A stretch of 48,116 nucleotides of DNA, taken from contig NZ_BAZR01000036.1 of NCBI RefSeq assembly GCF_001315105.1, positions 1 through 48,116 on the forward strand, in the 5' to 3' direction. The notes beneath the pieces were generated by a model. It made no database searches. It was not told the DNA's origin and was given only the letters and a program-made list of their open reading frames with translations. How positions within the stretch are numbered: the stretch's first letter is position 1; each line of letters opens with the position of its first letter. Below are positions 8,073 to 17,692 of the stretch, piece by piece. Source of the stretch: Paenibacillus sp. JCM 10914. GTDB taxonomy: Bacteria; Bacillota; Bacilli; Paenibacillales; Paenibacillaceae. A program made the translations under genes and the position numbers.

Positions 8073-9572
8073 ATGAGTTACGTAATTGGGATTGATCTGG
8101 GTACGAGCGCGGTGAAGACGGTACTGGTGGACCGTAAGGGCAAGGTAGTCGCCGAGCATTCGGAATCCTATCCGCTGAGCCAACCGAAGCCGGGGTATAG
8201 TGAGCAGCGTCCGGAGGATTGGGTGGACAAGACGGTATTGTCCTTGCGTTTATTGATGGAAGAATCCCGCATTTCCGCGTCAGAGGTTGAGGGATTGAGT
8301 TTCTCCGGACAGATGCACGGTCTTGTGCTGGTAGACGGAGAAGGTGCTGTATTGCGGCCGGCTATCTTGTGGAATGATACTCGTACAACCGCACAATGCC
8401 ATCGTATTGTGGATACGCTGCAAGAGAAGCTGCTCCGTATTGCGCGCAACCGTGCGCTCGAGGGCTTTACGCTACCCAAGATCTTGTGGGTGCAGGAGAA
8501 TGAGCCGAAGGTGCTGGAGCAAGCAGCCTTGTTCTTGCTTCCGAAAGATTATGTGCGATATCGGTTGACCGGACAATATGCGATGGACTATTCTGACGCT
8601 GCAGGTACGCTGCTGCTCGACGTGGCGGGCAAAGCATGGAGTAAAGATATTCTGGATGCGTTCAAGTTGCCGCACACCATATGTCCACCGCTCGTTGAAT
8701 CCTTTGACGAATGCGGAACCTTGCGGCCGGAAATTGCCCAGCAATCGGGCCTCTTGCCTGCAACCAAGGTGTTTGCAGGCGGTGCCGACAATGCCTGCGG
8801 CGCGATCGGAGCAGGGATATTGGAAGAAGGACAGACGATGTGCAGCATCGGTACATCGGGTGTCGTCCTTTCTTATGAAGAACGCAAGGAAGTAGATTTC
8901 GAGGGCAAAGTACATTTTTTTAATCATAGTGAGCAAGATGCTTACTATATTATGGGTGTCATTTTGGCCGCGGGATACAGCTTAACCTGGTTTAAAGATA
9001 CCTTCGCACCAGAAATTTCATTTGATGAACTGCTCAGCGGAATTGGCGAAATCCCGGCAGGAAGCGGAGGATTACTATTTACGCCATATATCGTAGGTGA
9101 ACGTACACCTCATCCCGATGCCGATATTCGGGGAAGCTTTATCGGTATGGATGCCGGACACAAGCTGACCCATTTTGCACGCTCCGTGCTTGAGGGGATC
9201 ACCTTCTCCTTGCGGGAGTCGATTGATATTCTCCGCGCGTCGGGCAAGACGATTGATCGCGTGGTCTCTATTGGCGGCGGGGCCAAGAACGAGACGTGGC
9301 TGCAGATGCAGGCCGATGTCTTCAATGCCGACATCGTGAAGCTGGAGAGCGAGCAAGGGCCGGCAATGGGTGCCGCGATGCTCGCTGCCTATGGATGCGG
9401 CTGGTTCCCAACACTACAGGATTGCGCCAAGGAATTTTTGCGCGAATCGCGTACGTATTCACCGAACCCGACGAGTGCGGTGCAATATGAGAAACTGTTC
9501 GGACTTTATCAACGCATATACGGTGCAACCCGAGAACTTGGCCAAGGCTTGTCCAAGTTCCGCGGAGCCTAG
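8073..9572 (+). CDS. xylB: Xylulokinase
   Basis: Phosphorylates D-xylulose to xylulose 5-phosphate for the pentose phosphate pathway. It is a 499-aa FGGY-family kinase with the N-terminal phosphate-binding GIDLGTSAVKT, the substrate region SGQMHGLV, the catalytic aspartate in GGADNACGAIGAG (about Asp239) and the C-terminal nucleotide-binding GGGAKN. It has a GGAGG site and lies 120 bases after xylA, beyond a hairpin. A strong terminator closes the operon. Confidence 0.97.
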   Translation: MSYVIGIDLGTSAVKTVLVDRKGKVVAEHSESYPLSQPKPGYSEQRPEDWVDKTVLSLRLLMEESRISASEVEGLSFSGQMHGLVLVDGEGAVLRPAILWNDTRTTAQCHRIVDTLQEKLLRIARNRALEGFTLPKILWVQENEPKVLEQAALFLLPKDYVRYRLTGQYAMDYSDAAGTLLLDVAGKAWSKDILDAFKLPHTICPPLVESFDECGTLRPEIAQQSGLLPATKVFAGGADNACGAIGAGILEEGQTMCSIGTSGVVLSYEERKEVDFEGKVHFFNHSEQDAYYIMGVILAAGYSLTWFKDTFAPEISFDELLSGIGEIPAGSGGLLFTPYIVGERTPHPDADIRGSFIGMDAGHKLTHFARSVLEGITFSLRESIDILRASGKTIDRVVSIGGGAKNETWLQMQADVFNADIVKLESEQGPAMGAAMLAAYGCGWFPTLQDCAKEFLRESRTYSPNPTSAVQYEKLFGLYQRIYGATRELGQGLSKFRGA

Positions 9573-9582
9573 AATCCCATGC

Positions 9583-9632
9583 AGATCGCAGACAGACTCT
9601 GAAAATGAGTTTAGGTCTGCGATCTTTTTTTT
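9583..9632 (+). terminator. Terminator after xylB
   Basis: AGATCGCAGAC (9583-9593) pairs with GTCTGCGATCT (9615-9625), followed by eight T. Confidence 0.9.
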
Positions 9633-9702
9633 GATTCGTCCGAATGAACGTCTTATACTTGTAACAAGCCGTATCTGGCATAAACAGTCAATCAGCATAC
9701 CA

Positions 9703-9723
9703 GATCACTGTGAAGAAGTGATC
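9703..9723. promoter_or_regulatory. Inverted repeat upstream of eda, possible operator
   Basis: GATCACT and AGTGATC are perfect inverted arms 7 bases apart, 72 bases before the eda start. No regulator gene is adjacent, so the binding protein is unknown. Confidence 0.35.
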
Positions 9724-9794
9724 ATTTCATAACAGATGAAGTAATGCCGATTAAGCAGTAGTTCAAACGTGTATTAAAGAAAGGTGGATGCAGA

Positions 9795-10424
9795 ATGAAG
9801 CTGACGGCGGAACTAAAGCGCGAACGCTTGGTTGCAATTGTAAGGGGTATTTCAAGAGAGCAAGCCGGTTTTGTGGGGGAAGGTTTGGTACAAGGCGGCA
9901 TTCGCTTTATGGAAGTAACGATGAACACGGACGGAGCTCTGCCCATGATCCAGGCATGGCGTGAACGTTATGACGGTCAGGTTTATGTGGGAGCGGGAAC
10001 CGTGTTGGATGTCGATATGGCGAAGAATGCCGTTGCTGCAGGTGCGCAGTTCTTGATCTCGCCGAATACCGATCTAGCGGTGATTGAATATGCCTTGGAG
10101 CAGGGGGTCGATGTGTGGCCAGGTGCCATGACGCCGACCGAGATCGTGGCGGCTCATGCGGCAGGCGCGGAGATTATCAAACTGTTTCCAGCGGCTAGCT
10201 TGGGAATCTCATTCATAAAGGAGCTTCAAGGACCGCTTGGTCATATTCCGCTGCTCGCTACGGGCGGTGCCACCCTAGAGAATCTTGGTGATTATTATGC
10301 GGCAGGGGCCGTTGCGGTTGGCTTGGGCAGCGCGCTTTTGTCTAAAGAAGCTTTGGCTTCTGGTGCACAGGATGAGATTACGAAGCAGGCAGTTGCTTTT
10401 GTAGAAGCTGCAAGGCTTAAGTAG
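9795..10424 (+). CDS. eda: KDPG/KHG aldolase (2-keto-3-deoxy-6-phosphogluconate aldolase)
   Basis: Class I aldolase that splits 2-keto-3-deoxy-6-phosphogluconate into pyruvate and glyceraldehyde 3-phosphate, in the Entner-Doudoroff and hexuronate routes. The 209-aa TIM barrel has the catalytic Glu in the MEVTMNT segment, GAGTVLD, and the Schiff-base lysine in IIKLFP (Lys129). An AAAGGTGG site precedes the ATG. No KDG kinase or dehydratase is nearby, so here it is a single gene after xylAB with its own leader. Confidence 0.93.
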   Translation: MKLTAELKRERLVAIVRGISREQAGFVGEGLVQGGIRFMEVTMNTDGALPMIQAWRERYDGQVYVGAGTVLDVDMAKNAVAAGAQFLISPNTDLAVIEYALEQGVDVWPGAMTPTEIVAAHAAGAEIIKLFPAASLGISFIKELQGPLGHIPLLATGGATLENLGDYYAAGAVAVGLGSALLSKEALASGAQDEITKQAVAFVEAARLK

Positions 10425-10645
10425 ATTACTCACTGTCCAATCGCGAAATGGTTACACCTTATTCATTCTTAATCTGACAGGTTATCTTTTCGTGTTTGGT
10501 TACATAAGGAATATATAGACAAGTTATGGTATTATTTAGGTAGCTTATTATGTCTCTTGCCGTAGTACAGGCTGACAATAAGGAAACAGGGCATCTTGTG
10601 CATTTAGGCATGGTTGGCTTCAAAGTATGGGAGGGAGCGAATCTA

Positions 10646-12991
10646 GTGAATTCGAAACAAAGAGGGAACAAGAACGTAAGAGTGAAGCAAACCGTCAGCG
10701 CGGTTACGGCTGCGGCCATGTTATGCTTGGCACAACCGGCTTGGGGGGACCCTGCCGTAAGCGAAACGCAAGCTGTAGTAAGTAACGGGTCGAGCAGCTC
10801 TGAACAAATGTCGCTCACGGATAACGAAATTCCGCAAGGGGCGAAGATTTCATCGAAACAAGCGGAGAACATCATTCGGAAGGCGTTTCCGGAGCTTAAG
10901 AATGCTCAGGTGACGAATGCAATGCTCCAGGATCAAGATGGGATGCGTACGAATGTGCTGGCATGGGATTTACAATGGTCGGTATCCAAGGGGAACACCA
11001 GTACCGGTTTCAATTCGGTCATAAACGCAGTGACTGGGGAGATTATAAACGTTCATATCCCTGGCCTGATTACCGATATCGGCAAACAGGATCAGCCTTC
11101 ATTGAACCGTGAACAGGCGAAAGAGCATGCACTGAAATGGATTGCGAACCAAGTGAAAGGAATCAAGACGAGCGATCTTAAGGAGAATGAAGCTTATCTG
11201 GGGATGGAAACAGCGCTATTCAGTCCACCGCAGCATCATTTTTATTTTCAAACCACGGTGAATGGGATTGAGTCAGATGTAAATAGTATCTCGATTATGC
11301 TCGATGGGCAAGGCCGTGTTAACGGCTTCTCCCGCAATCTGACAGGTGATGAATTCCCTTCACCAACACCGGCGATCGATGCAGCAACGAGTCGGAAGCA
11401 GTTCGAAGAGGATTTCAAGGTGGAATTGGCCTATGTTCCTGAGAAGTTATATAGCAATGCCAACGGGAAATACTTTCTAGGTTATCTCCCGGTAGAACAG
11501 AGTGGCTTAGCAATGGATGCAAATACGGGTGAATTTATTAGCAACCTTGGGGGCGAAGCTGAGATTGTCCATGTCGAGGATGGCACGATTCCGGCATCAT
11601 CTGATACGTTTGCACCGGTGACAAGCTCACTTAACGGAGGAGACGCTGCAGCGAAGTGGGTCGAGAGCCAGATTAAGCTTCCAGCAGAATTGAAAGTGCA
11701 ATCCAAGTCACTCGGAAACCGCGGGATGAATGGCAACTCGAAGACGTGGAGTCTTATGTGGCGTGAGGGAGATTCGTTCAGGCCGAGCGGAGGGGCGGCG
11801 CATGGTGAGGTCGATGCCAAAACGGGGCAGATTTACTCCTTCTATCGCTATTCTTATGACCCGAGCGAGGCTCCTGTCGTGAAGAATCCGATCAAGCAAG
11901 AGGCCGCCATTGAACTTGCGCATAAGACGGTATCCAAGCTTGTCCCGAACGCTTCAGCGGAATGGAAGCTGATCTCCGTAGGAGTGCAGAACATAGAAGA
12001 GCAGGTTCAGAACTATCAATTCCGATATCAGCGGTACGCAGATGATATTATGATCATGGGAGATTCGCTTTATCTGTCGATTGATGGAAGTGGACAAATT
12101 ATATCCTATAACGTTAGCGCCAATGCCGAAATATCCAAGCTGGAAACCAATGTGTTGGCTAAGGTGACATCAGAACAAGCTAAAGCTGCATTTCTGAAAG
12201 AAATCGAGATGAAGCTGAAATACGGTTATTACGGGTCTTTTAGTACTTATTATGCAGCCAGTGCCCCGCCCAAAGGGAACATTAAGTTAATCTACTATCC
12301 ATATCATCAACAATCATCGTTCGGTGGAATTGCCATTCCTCTGGATGCAAACACAGGGAAATGGAGAGATATCACACCGGGGATGGGAAGAGGGAATACC
12401 CCGATTGTTACGGATATTTCGGAACACCCTGCGAAGGCAGCGCTTGACCTCATTGTGAAGCACAACGTGATGAAACCGGATAGCGATGGCAAGATTTATC
12501 CGAATCAGACGATTAGTCTCGGTGATTGGTATCAGTACATTGCAGCTTCGGTTTCGCCTTCCTATGAGCAGATGTATGGAAGATCGGTTATGGACCCATA
12601 CGCCGGTGTGAAGCCGGATCATCCTTACTATCCGGCCATACAAGTGCTACTCAGCCAGAGCTGGCTGCCTTATGAGCCAGAAGGTACGTTACAGCTTGAG
12701 CGCAAGCTGACTCGCGATGAACTGGCAGCTTCCTTGATGCGTGTTCTCAACTATGAGAAGCTGTCTCAAGCATTCATACTCCCAACCGATGTACAAGGCG
12801 TGAGCGATGCAGAGTCGATTCAACATAAAGGTGCGGCTTTGATTGTCCTCAAGTTGGGACTGCTGAAGCCTGTGGATGGCAAGTTCATGCCGCAACGCGA
12901 GGTGACGCGCGCCGAGGCAGCCGAGGTTCTGGCGAGCCTTGCCAAGCTTGCCGGCAGCAGCGATTCGTTCATGTCATATAATCGCTGGTAG
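10646..12991 (+). CDS. Exported YcdB/YcdC-domain protein with C-terminal SLH repeats
   Basis: A 781-aa cell-surface protein. The GTG at 10646 has a GGAGGGAG site 9 bases upstream, better than the ATG at 10550, and leads straight into a signal peptide that would be cleaved after AQPAWG. The middle has repeated PepSY-like YcdB/YcdC units (segments such as KQAENIIRKAFPEL and QEAAIELAHKTVSKLVP, each followed by a beta-rich DxxTGEI part). The last ~190 residues form three SLH modules that bind pyruvylated secondary wall polymer. The exact role is unknown; PepSY-type units often inhibit or chaperone proteases. A transglutaminase-like exported protein follows. Confidence 0.82.
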   Translation: MNSKQRGNKNVRVKQTVSAVTAAAMLCLAQPAWGDPAVSETQAVVSNGSSSSEQMSLTDNEIPQGAKISSKQAENIIRKAFPELKNAQVTNAMLQDQDGMRTNVLAWDLQWSVSKGNTSTGFNSVINAVTGEIINVHIPGLITDIGKQDQPSLNREQAKEHALKWIANQVKGIKTSDLKENEAYLGMETALFSPPQHHFYFQTTVNGIESDVNSISIMLDGQGRVNGFSRNLTGDEFPSPTPAIDAATSRKQFEEDFKVELAYVPEKLYSNANGKYFLGYLPVEQSGLAMDANTGEFISNLGGEAEIVHVEDGTIPASSDTFAPVTSSLNGGDAAAKWVESQIKLPAELKVQSKSLGNRGMNGNSKTWSLMWREGDSFRPSGGAAHGEVDAKTGQIYSFYRYSYDPSEAPVVKNPIKQEAAIELAHKTVSKLVPNASAEWKLISVGVQNIEEQVQNYQFRYQRYADDIMIMGDSLYLSIDGSGQIISYNVSANAEISKLETNVLAKVTSEQAKAAFLKEIEMKLKYGYYGSFSTYYAASAPPKGNIKLIYYPYHQQSSFGGIAIPLDANTGKWRDITPGMGRGNTPIVTDISEHPAKAALDLIVKHNVMKPDSDGKIYPNQTISLGDWYQYIAASVSPSYEQMYGRSVMDPYAGVKPDHPYYPAIQVLLSQSWLPYEPEGTLQLERKLTRDELAASLMRVLNYEKLSQAFILPTDVQGVSDAESIQHKGAALIVLKLGLLKPVDGKFMPQREVTRAEAAEVLASLAKLAGSSDSFMSYNRW

Positions 12992-13051
12992 TCCACCCGG
13001 TATTTTCGTGGATGCTCGACAAAACTAGAACCCATACGCCCGGATGGAATA

Positions 13052-13060
13052 TGTTACAAT
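13052..13060 (+). promoter_or_regulatory. Extended -10 promoter of the transglutaminase-like gene
   Basis: TGTTACAAT fits the extended -10 form TGnTATAAT. No good -35 is seen. Confidence 0.4.
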
Positions 13061-13102
13061 GATGGTGCATACGGATGAGGAAGATGAAGGGCGGGTGTAC
13101 CG

Positions 13103-14224
13103 ATGAAACGAAGCCGAGGGACGCTGGTCAAATTATTGTTCATAGGAACTCTGGCGATAACCGTTGCAGCAGTACCTGAACCGACTAATCTCAGTGATGT
13201 CTATGCCACATCGAACAAAGCAGTCGTCAAGTCTGTCGATGCGATTCAGCAGAAGTTGTTGATCGCGATGAGTGACAGACAATCCACGGTTCGCTTTGTC
13301 TATCAAGGTGAGACCAAATCATTAAAATCACAGCTTAAGAATGCACTTGATCAGGCTATGGCAAGCGATCCGTATATTCATTACACCATCGCAAGCTACA
13401 GCTACGACTATCGCGGAACGTCCAGTTCCGCGAATGTGACCGTCCGGCTCAGCTACAGAGAAACCGCGGAGCAGACGCAATATGTTAACGAGCGTTCAGC
13501 GTCAATTCTGAAGAGCATTCTGAAGCCGGGGATGAACGATCATGAGAAGGTAAAGGTTATCCATGATTGGATTGTACGCAACTTGAAATACGATACGTCA
13601 CTGACGAAATATACGGCATTTGATGGACTCTACACCGGGAGCACGGTGTGTCAGGGATACTCACTCTTGACGCACAAGCTGCTTAAGGAAGCGGGCATCG
13701 AGAACAAAATACTGGAGGGTACCGCCTACGCCACCGATAATCCGCAAGGGCAGCTGCATGCCTGGAATCTGGTAAGGTTGGACGGGGCTTGGTATCATCT
13801 CGACACGACATGGAACGACCCGGTTCCTGATCGGGATGACGAGGTGTCCTACACATACTATTTGCGCACCGATGCGCAGATGAGCCGCGATCATACATGG
13901 ATTAAATCTTACCCGAAGGCGAACACCCTTTATCGCGATACGCTGGCGAAGCTGACCGCGAAGGACGGCTCCAAAGCCGAAGCATATGAACAGATCAAGA
14001 CGGATCTGGAATATCAGTTATACGACGAAGAGGATATCGTAAGTTCTTATAAGCAGCTTCTTCCGCTGGTAAAGGAAGCTAAGCAAGCCGGCAAAGAAAA
14101 GTTAGTGTTTAGATTCAAGGGCAACGAGAAAGCTCTCGTTCGTGTCTTACAGGAGCTGCAATTGAAGAACAGCCTAGGGTCGATCAAATATTATCATAGC
14201 GTTTTGAGGCAACGGGAGATTTGA
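13103..14224 (+). CDS. Exported transglutaminase-like protein
   Basis: A 373-aa protein with an N-terminal hydrophobic signal segment (about residues 8-24). The transglutaminase-like core has the papain-type triad: Cys183 in GSTVCQGYS, His219 in LHAWN and Asp234 in HLDTTW. Such domains either cross-link proteins or act as cysteine peptidases outside the cell. The substrate is unknown. It lies 111 bases after the YcdB/SLH gene in the same direction, so both may act at the cell wall, but it appears to have its own promoter. Confidence 0.85.
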   Translation: MKRSRGTLVKLLFIGTLAITVAAVPEPTNLSDVYATSNKAVVKSVDAIQQKLLIAMSDRQSTVRFVYQGETKSLKSQLKNALDQAMASDPYIHYTIASYSYDYRGTSSSANVTVRLSYRETAEQTQYVNERSASILKSILKPGMNDHEKVKVIHDWIVRNLKYDTSLTKYTAFDGLYTGSTVCQGYSLLTHKLLKEAGIENKILEGTAYATDNPQGQLHAWNLVRLDGAWYHLDTTWNDPVPDRDDEVSYTYYLRTDAQMSRDHTWIKSYPKANTLYRDTLAKLTAKDGSKAEAYEQIKTDLEYQLYDEEDIVSSYKQLLPLVKEAKQAGKEKLVFRFKGNEKALVRVLQELQLKNSLGSIKYYHSVLRQREI

Positions 14225-14257
14225 GAGTTCAGATTATTTGGTGAAAATGCGAACAGC

Positions 14258-14307
14258 AAGAACGCGCAGGGGAGCGGAATTGATTCTACCCTACGCGTTC
14301 TTTTTTG
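14258..14307 (+). terminator. Terminator after the transglutaminase-like gene
   Basis: AAGAACGCG pairs with CGCGTTCTT and AGGG with CCCT inside the stem, followed by a T-run. It lies just beyond the 3' end of the converging permease gene. Confidence 0.8.
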
Positions 14308-14328
14308 TTCGTTTATATAAAGGGCCGA

Positions 14329-15775
14329 TTATCTGGCGCGTGTCGTCAGGTCGCACTCGTGCAGGGGAACGATACGGCTCTTCTTAATCAGTCGATAACC
14401 GAACCAGATCGACAGGAATAACGGTACACTGACATAAGTAGCAACGATCGTCAGCCAATCCATGTCTCCGCTGAAATTACCTTGACCGATAATGGCGACC
14501 AGACAGAGCAGGAACGCGAAGATGGGCCGAATGGGAACCAGCGAGCACGAAACGGCAGGTCCTTCAGGTTGTGCCCTTGCGCGATATACGCCTTACGAAA
14601 GCGGTAATGACTCACGGCAATGGCAAGCCAGTTCATGAAACCGCACATCCCCGATGCATTTAGCAGCCATACATACACGACGCCATCGCCGAAGAAGGAA
14701 GCGAGAAAGGCGAGCATACCGACTGCAGACGTTACGATTAATGCGGCAACGGGCACGCCGCGGCTGTTCAGACGGCTAAGCCATTTCGGAGCCAAACCTT
14801 GCTTGGCCATCGCATACAGAACACGGGTAGAGGCATACATCCCGGAGTTACCTGCGGACAGCACGGAGCTGAGAATGACCGCATTCATGACCGAGGCCGC
14901 AAAGGCAAGCCCTGCCCGCTCGAAGACGAGCGTGAACGGACTGACACCGATGTTATCCACGCCGGATTTCAACAAGCTTGGATGCGTGTATGGGATCAGC
15001 ATGCCGATAATGAAAATCGCAAAGATATAGAAGATCAGAATACGCCAGAACACCTGACGAATTGCTTTGGGAACATGCTTGCGCGGATTCTCGCTCTCAC
15101 CGGCGGCAACCCCGATAAGTTCAGTCCCCTGGAAGGAGAAGCCTGCTGCCATGAACACGCCCACGAGCGCAAAGAAACCACCGTGAATCGGGCCATCACC
15201 AAGTCCGAAGTTGGTAAAACCGACGGATTCTCCGCCCAGAATACCAAAAATCATCATCATGCCGATGATCAGGAAGATAATTACGGTCGCTACCTTAATG
15301 ATCGCAAACCAGTATTCGGATTCACCGTATCCTTTGGTTGATAAGAAATTAAGGCCGAACATGATGGCCAGGAACAACAGACTCCAGAGGAATGACGGGC
15401 TGTCCGGGAACCAGAATTTAATGATCATCGTGGCCGCGGCCAGCTCAGCGGCAATTGTGACGGCCCAGTTATACCAGAAGTTCCAGCCGACGGCAAACCC
15501 GAATGCGGGGCTGACGAAGCGGGAAGCGTACGTGCTGAATGAACCGAATCGGGAAGGTAGGTGGCCAATTCGCCCAGGCTCGTCATCAGAAAGTAGACCA
15601 TCAAGCCGACCGCAGCATATGCAATAAGCGCTCCTCCGGGCCCGGCAGAGGCGATGGCTGTTCCGCTTGCGAGGAATAAGCCGGTACCGATCGAGCCGCC
15701 AAGTGCGATCATCGTCATATGGCGAGCTTTGAAACTCTGCTTGAGCGAGGTAGCGGGTATTTTTTTGTGATTCAA
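14329..15775 (-). CDS. lysP: Lysine-type amino acid permease (AAT family), frameshifted twice as read
   Basis: An APC-superfamily transporter. The N-terminus KARHMTMIALGGSIGTGLFL and the later GTELIGVAAGESENP segment are typical of LysP-type lysine permeases. The TTG start at 15775 has an AAGGAG site 9 bases upstream. Frame is lost near 15550 (one G missing in ATTCGGTTC) and near 14531 (one C missing in GGCCCATC). Restoring both gives 482 aa with the usual 12 membrane helices, ending at 14329 after the segment ECDLTTRAR. A lysine riboswitch with its own terminator lies in the leader, which strongly supports lysine as substrate and low-lysine induction. Confidence 0.85.
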
Positions 15776-15830
15776 GGTCGAACACTCCTTCTATACAATA
15801 AGAAAATGAATTACCATATTGGCTTGAAAG

Positions 15831-15866
15831 AATAAAAAAAGACCACAGGTGCTAAACCTGCGGTCT
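15831..15866 (-). terminator. Riboswitch-controlled terminator of the lysine leader
   Basis: On the reverse strand a 10-bp stem (GACCGCAGGT with ACCTGTGGTC) is followed by seven T. It lies between the lysine aptamer and the permease start and is the expected expression platform: lysine bound, terminator formed. Confidence 0.85.
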
Positions 15867-15894
15867 CATCGCGCTTCCGCATCATACACTCCTT

Positions 15895-16076
15895 GACGAT
15901 AGCTCAACACGGGAGGGACCTCCCGTGACAGTTCCGCGCCTGTTCGGCGACGGCCCCAGCTCCGGGTGATCAGAGTCTCCCCGGCACTTCGGCAAACAAG
16001 CCTTTCCTCGTGCATCATGAGCGACTCTTCGCCTCCGCACGCCTAATCATCATGTTTGCGACCTCTACCTCATCTT
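15895..16076 (-). promoter_or_regulatory. Lysine riboswitch (L box)
   Basis: Read on the reverse strand, the conserved L-box blocks occur in order: AGGTAGAGGTCGCAA, GAAGAGTCGC, GGAAAGG, GCCGAAGT, GGGGAGACTCTG, AACTGTCACGGGAGG and GAGCTATCGTC. A terminator and then a lysine-type permease follow. Only the aptamer's boundaries are approximate. Confidence 0.93.
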
Positions 16077-16124
16077 GGCATGATGAGGATTCATTATCGT
16101 ATTCTGTTCTAGCAAGCGAACCTT

Positions 16125-16152
16125 AGTATATCACATCATATGTTAGAAGCAA
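16125..16152 (-). promoter_or_regulatory. Promoter of the lysine riboswitch-permease unit
   Basis: On the reverse strand TTGCTT and TATACT are separated by 16 bases, starting about 50 bases before the aptamer. Confidence 0.6.
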
Positions 16153-16210
16153 TGGTTAATTTTGTGTAATTTATATGCAAATAAACAGTTGTAATCATGG
16201 GGCGATTGCA

Positions 16211-17339
16211 TCAGGTACGTTCCCGTTTCGCCATCTGCTGCCATACGGTTCCTGCCGCCTCTTCACCCGATTCGATACGTTCAAGCGCCATTCGTGCTTG
16301 CAGGCTGACCTCGAACTCGGGATCATCCGCCGCCGCTTCAAGAGCAGAGCGGGCATCCTCGGTTCCCACCTCGTACAGGAAGCGCGCTGCGCGCCAGCGA
16401 ACGATCTTGCTGCTGTCCTTCAAGGACTCCACCATGACTGGCGTCGCGGCGGCATCCCCAATATCGGACAGTGTATCCCCAGCCGTCCGGCGTACGGCCG
16501 GAGCATCGTCCTGCATGGCCTGATATAAGAGCTCCATGCTTCCGATGTGCGAAGATCGCCCAGATATACAACGGCCAGACGCCGGATCTGCATCTTCGGA
16601 TCCTCAAGCGCTTGACGCAGTAGCGGGGTATGCTCCTCGGTCGGCTCCAGTACATCCAGTGCGGCATAGCGCACGCGCCAATCTTCCTGCTTCATGGCAG
16701 ACGCTATTTCTTCGTCGGACAGCTTACGCCGCTCCTCCACGAATTCCTCATCACTGACGCGTGGGCAATAGCTTGAGCGACGACTTTATCCAGTCGTTCC
16801 TGCGGGAACGCGGCCTCAAATTCCTGCTCAACTTCACGGGCAATATCGGGCAAATCCCCGTAACGAACGCCATAATCCTTCAGCTTGCGTTCTTTGATCA
16901 AGGTAGCGGTTGCCACCTCGGTGACCGCCTTCGTGAAACGATCGGACAAGGCGATCCGCTCTTCCTTCGGGCCGCTCTTTACCCGGATTTGCATCGGAAT
17001 GTTGCGGAAGTATTGCACGAATACTTGAGCTTCGCCAAACGAAGCGTCTTCATCCGTCTCATTCAGGCTGGCAGCAAGTCCTTCCTGGCCGAATATCTCT
17101 TGCACGGCGCCGAGAATGGATGGCCAATCCGCGTTGCCTTTGCGATCCAAAGCAATGAAGTCGAGCGTGTGAAACACACTCTTCACGCCGGGTATATGAA
17201 GCAGCTGTCGGATCCAAGCGGGGGCAGATCGTTCATTATCTACTGTATATGTTTTGCGTATCCCGGAATCCAGGGTCTCGTCCAGATGGAGCTTCATGGA
17301 ATTGGGGCTCGGGGTGGGTTCGATAAACGTTATTTTCAT
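16211..17339 (-). CDS. cvfC: CvfC-like protein: NifU/Nfu N-terminal-type domain plus HEAT repeats, frameshifted twice as read
   Basis: The N-terminal ~90 residues (ITFIEPTPSPNSMKLHLDE...) resemble the Nfu N-terminal domain. The C-terminal ~130 residues are HEAT-like repeats (KQEDWRVRYAALDVL, DPKMQIRRLAVVYLGDL, DDAPAVRRTAGDTLSDIGD). This arrangement matches the conserved virulence factor C family of Bacillales, named from Staphylococcus; its biochemical role is not settled. The start at 17339 has an AAGGAGG site. Frame breaks lie near 16765 (GCCC lacking one C) and near 16540 (one A missing before the second ATGGAGCTC-containing frame). Repair gives 376 aa. The short forms starting inside are not separate genes. 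Confidence 0.75.
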
Positions 17340-17516
17340 ATTAAGTCTCGCCTCCTTATCTCCCTATTGTACCTCTTTTCCCAGCAGGAAAAAACATGGG
17401 GCGGCGCTTTCCGTAAAAATGCGCGAACTCCAATTTTGGATAAAACAAGGAAAGGTTTGTCAAACTGTAAGGGAGAGAGTCTGATTAGGCCGGATATCGG
17501 GGAGGCTGAGAAGTGG

Positions 17517-17627
17517 ATGTATCGCAAGCAGGAGATGAAACTGGCTGTCGTCTGCTTTATCGTGGCAGGCATCATGCTGTATGCGGCGGTAAAAGCATGC
17601 ATAAGATACTTGCACTACTTCGGATAG
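17517..17627 (+). CDS. Small single-helix membrane peptide upstream of cydA
   Basis: A 36-aa reading frame with a GGGGAGG site, a basic start (MYRKQEMK) and one hydrophobic helix (LAVVCFIVAGIMLYAAV). It lies 65 bases before cydA on the same strand. I do not recognise a family. It could be a small oxidase-associated subunit or an unrelated leader gene; its reality rests on the ribosome-binding site, the membrane helix and the position. Confidence 0.4.
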   Translation: MYRKQEMKLAVVCFIVAGIMLYAAVKACIRYLHYFG

Positions 17628-17692
17628 TTTGTCCATATGGATGCATACGCCCGAGAATCTATTAGATCAAAGAGCATCGAGGAGTGAACTTC

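Noticed and set aside
16761..17627. Forward open frame of 288 codons across the cvfC-like gene
   Set aside because: The first two thirds are antisense to the CvfC-like gene. Only the last 36 codons, with their own ribosome-binding site at 17500, are kept as a possible small gene.
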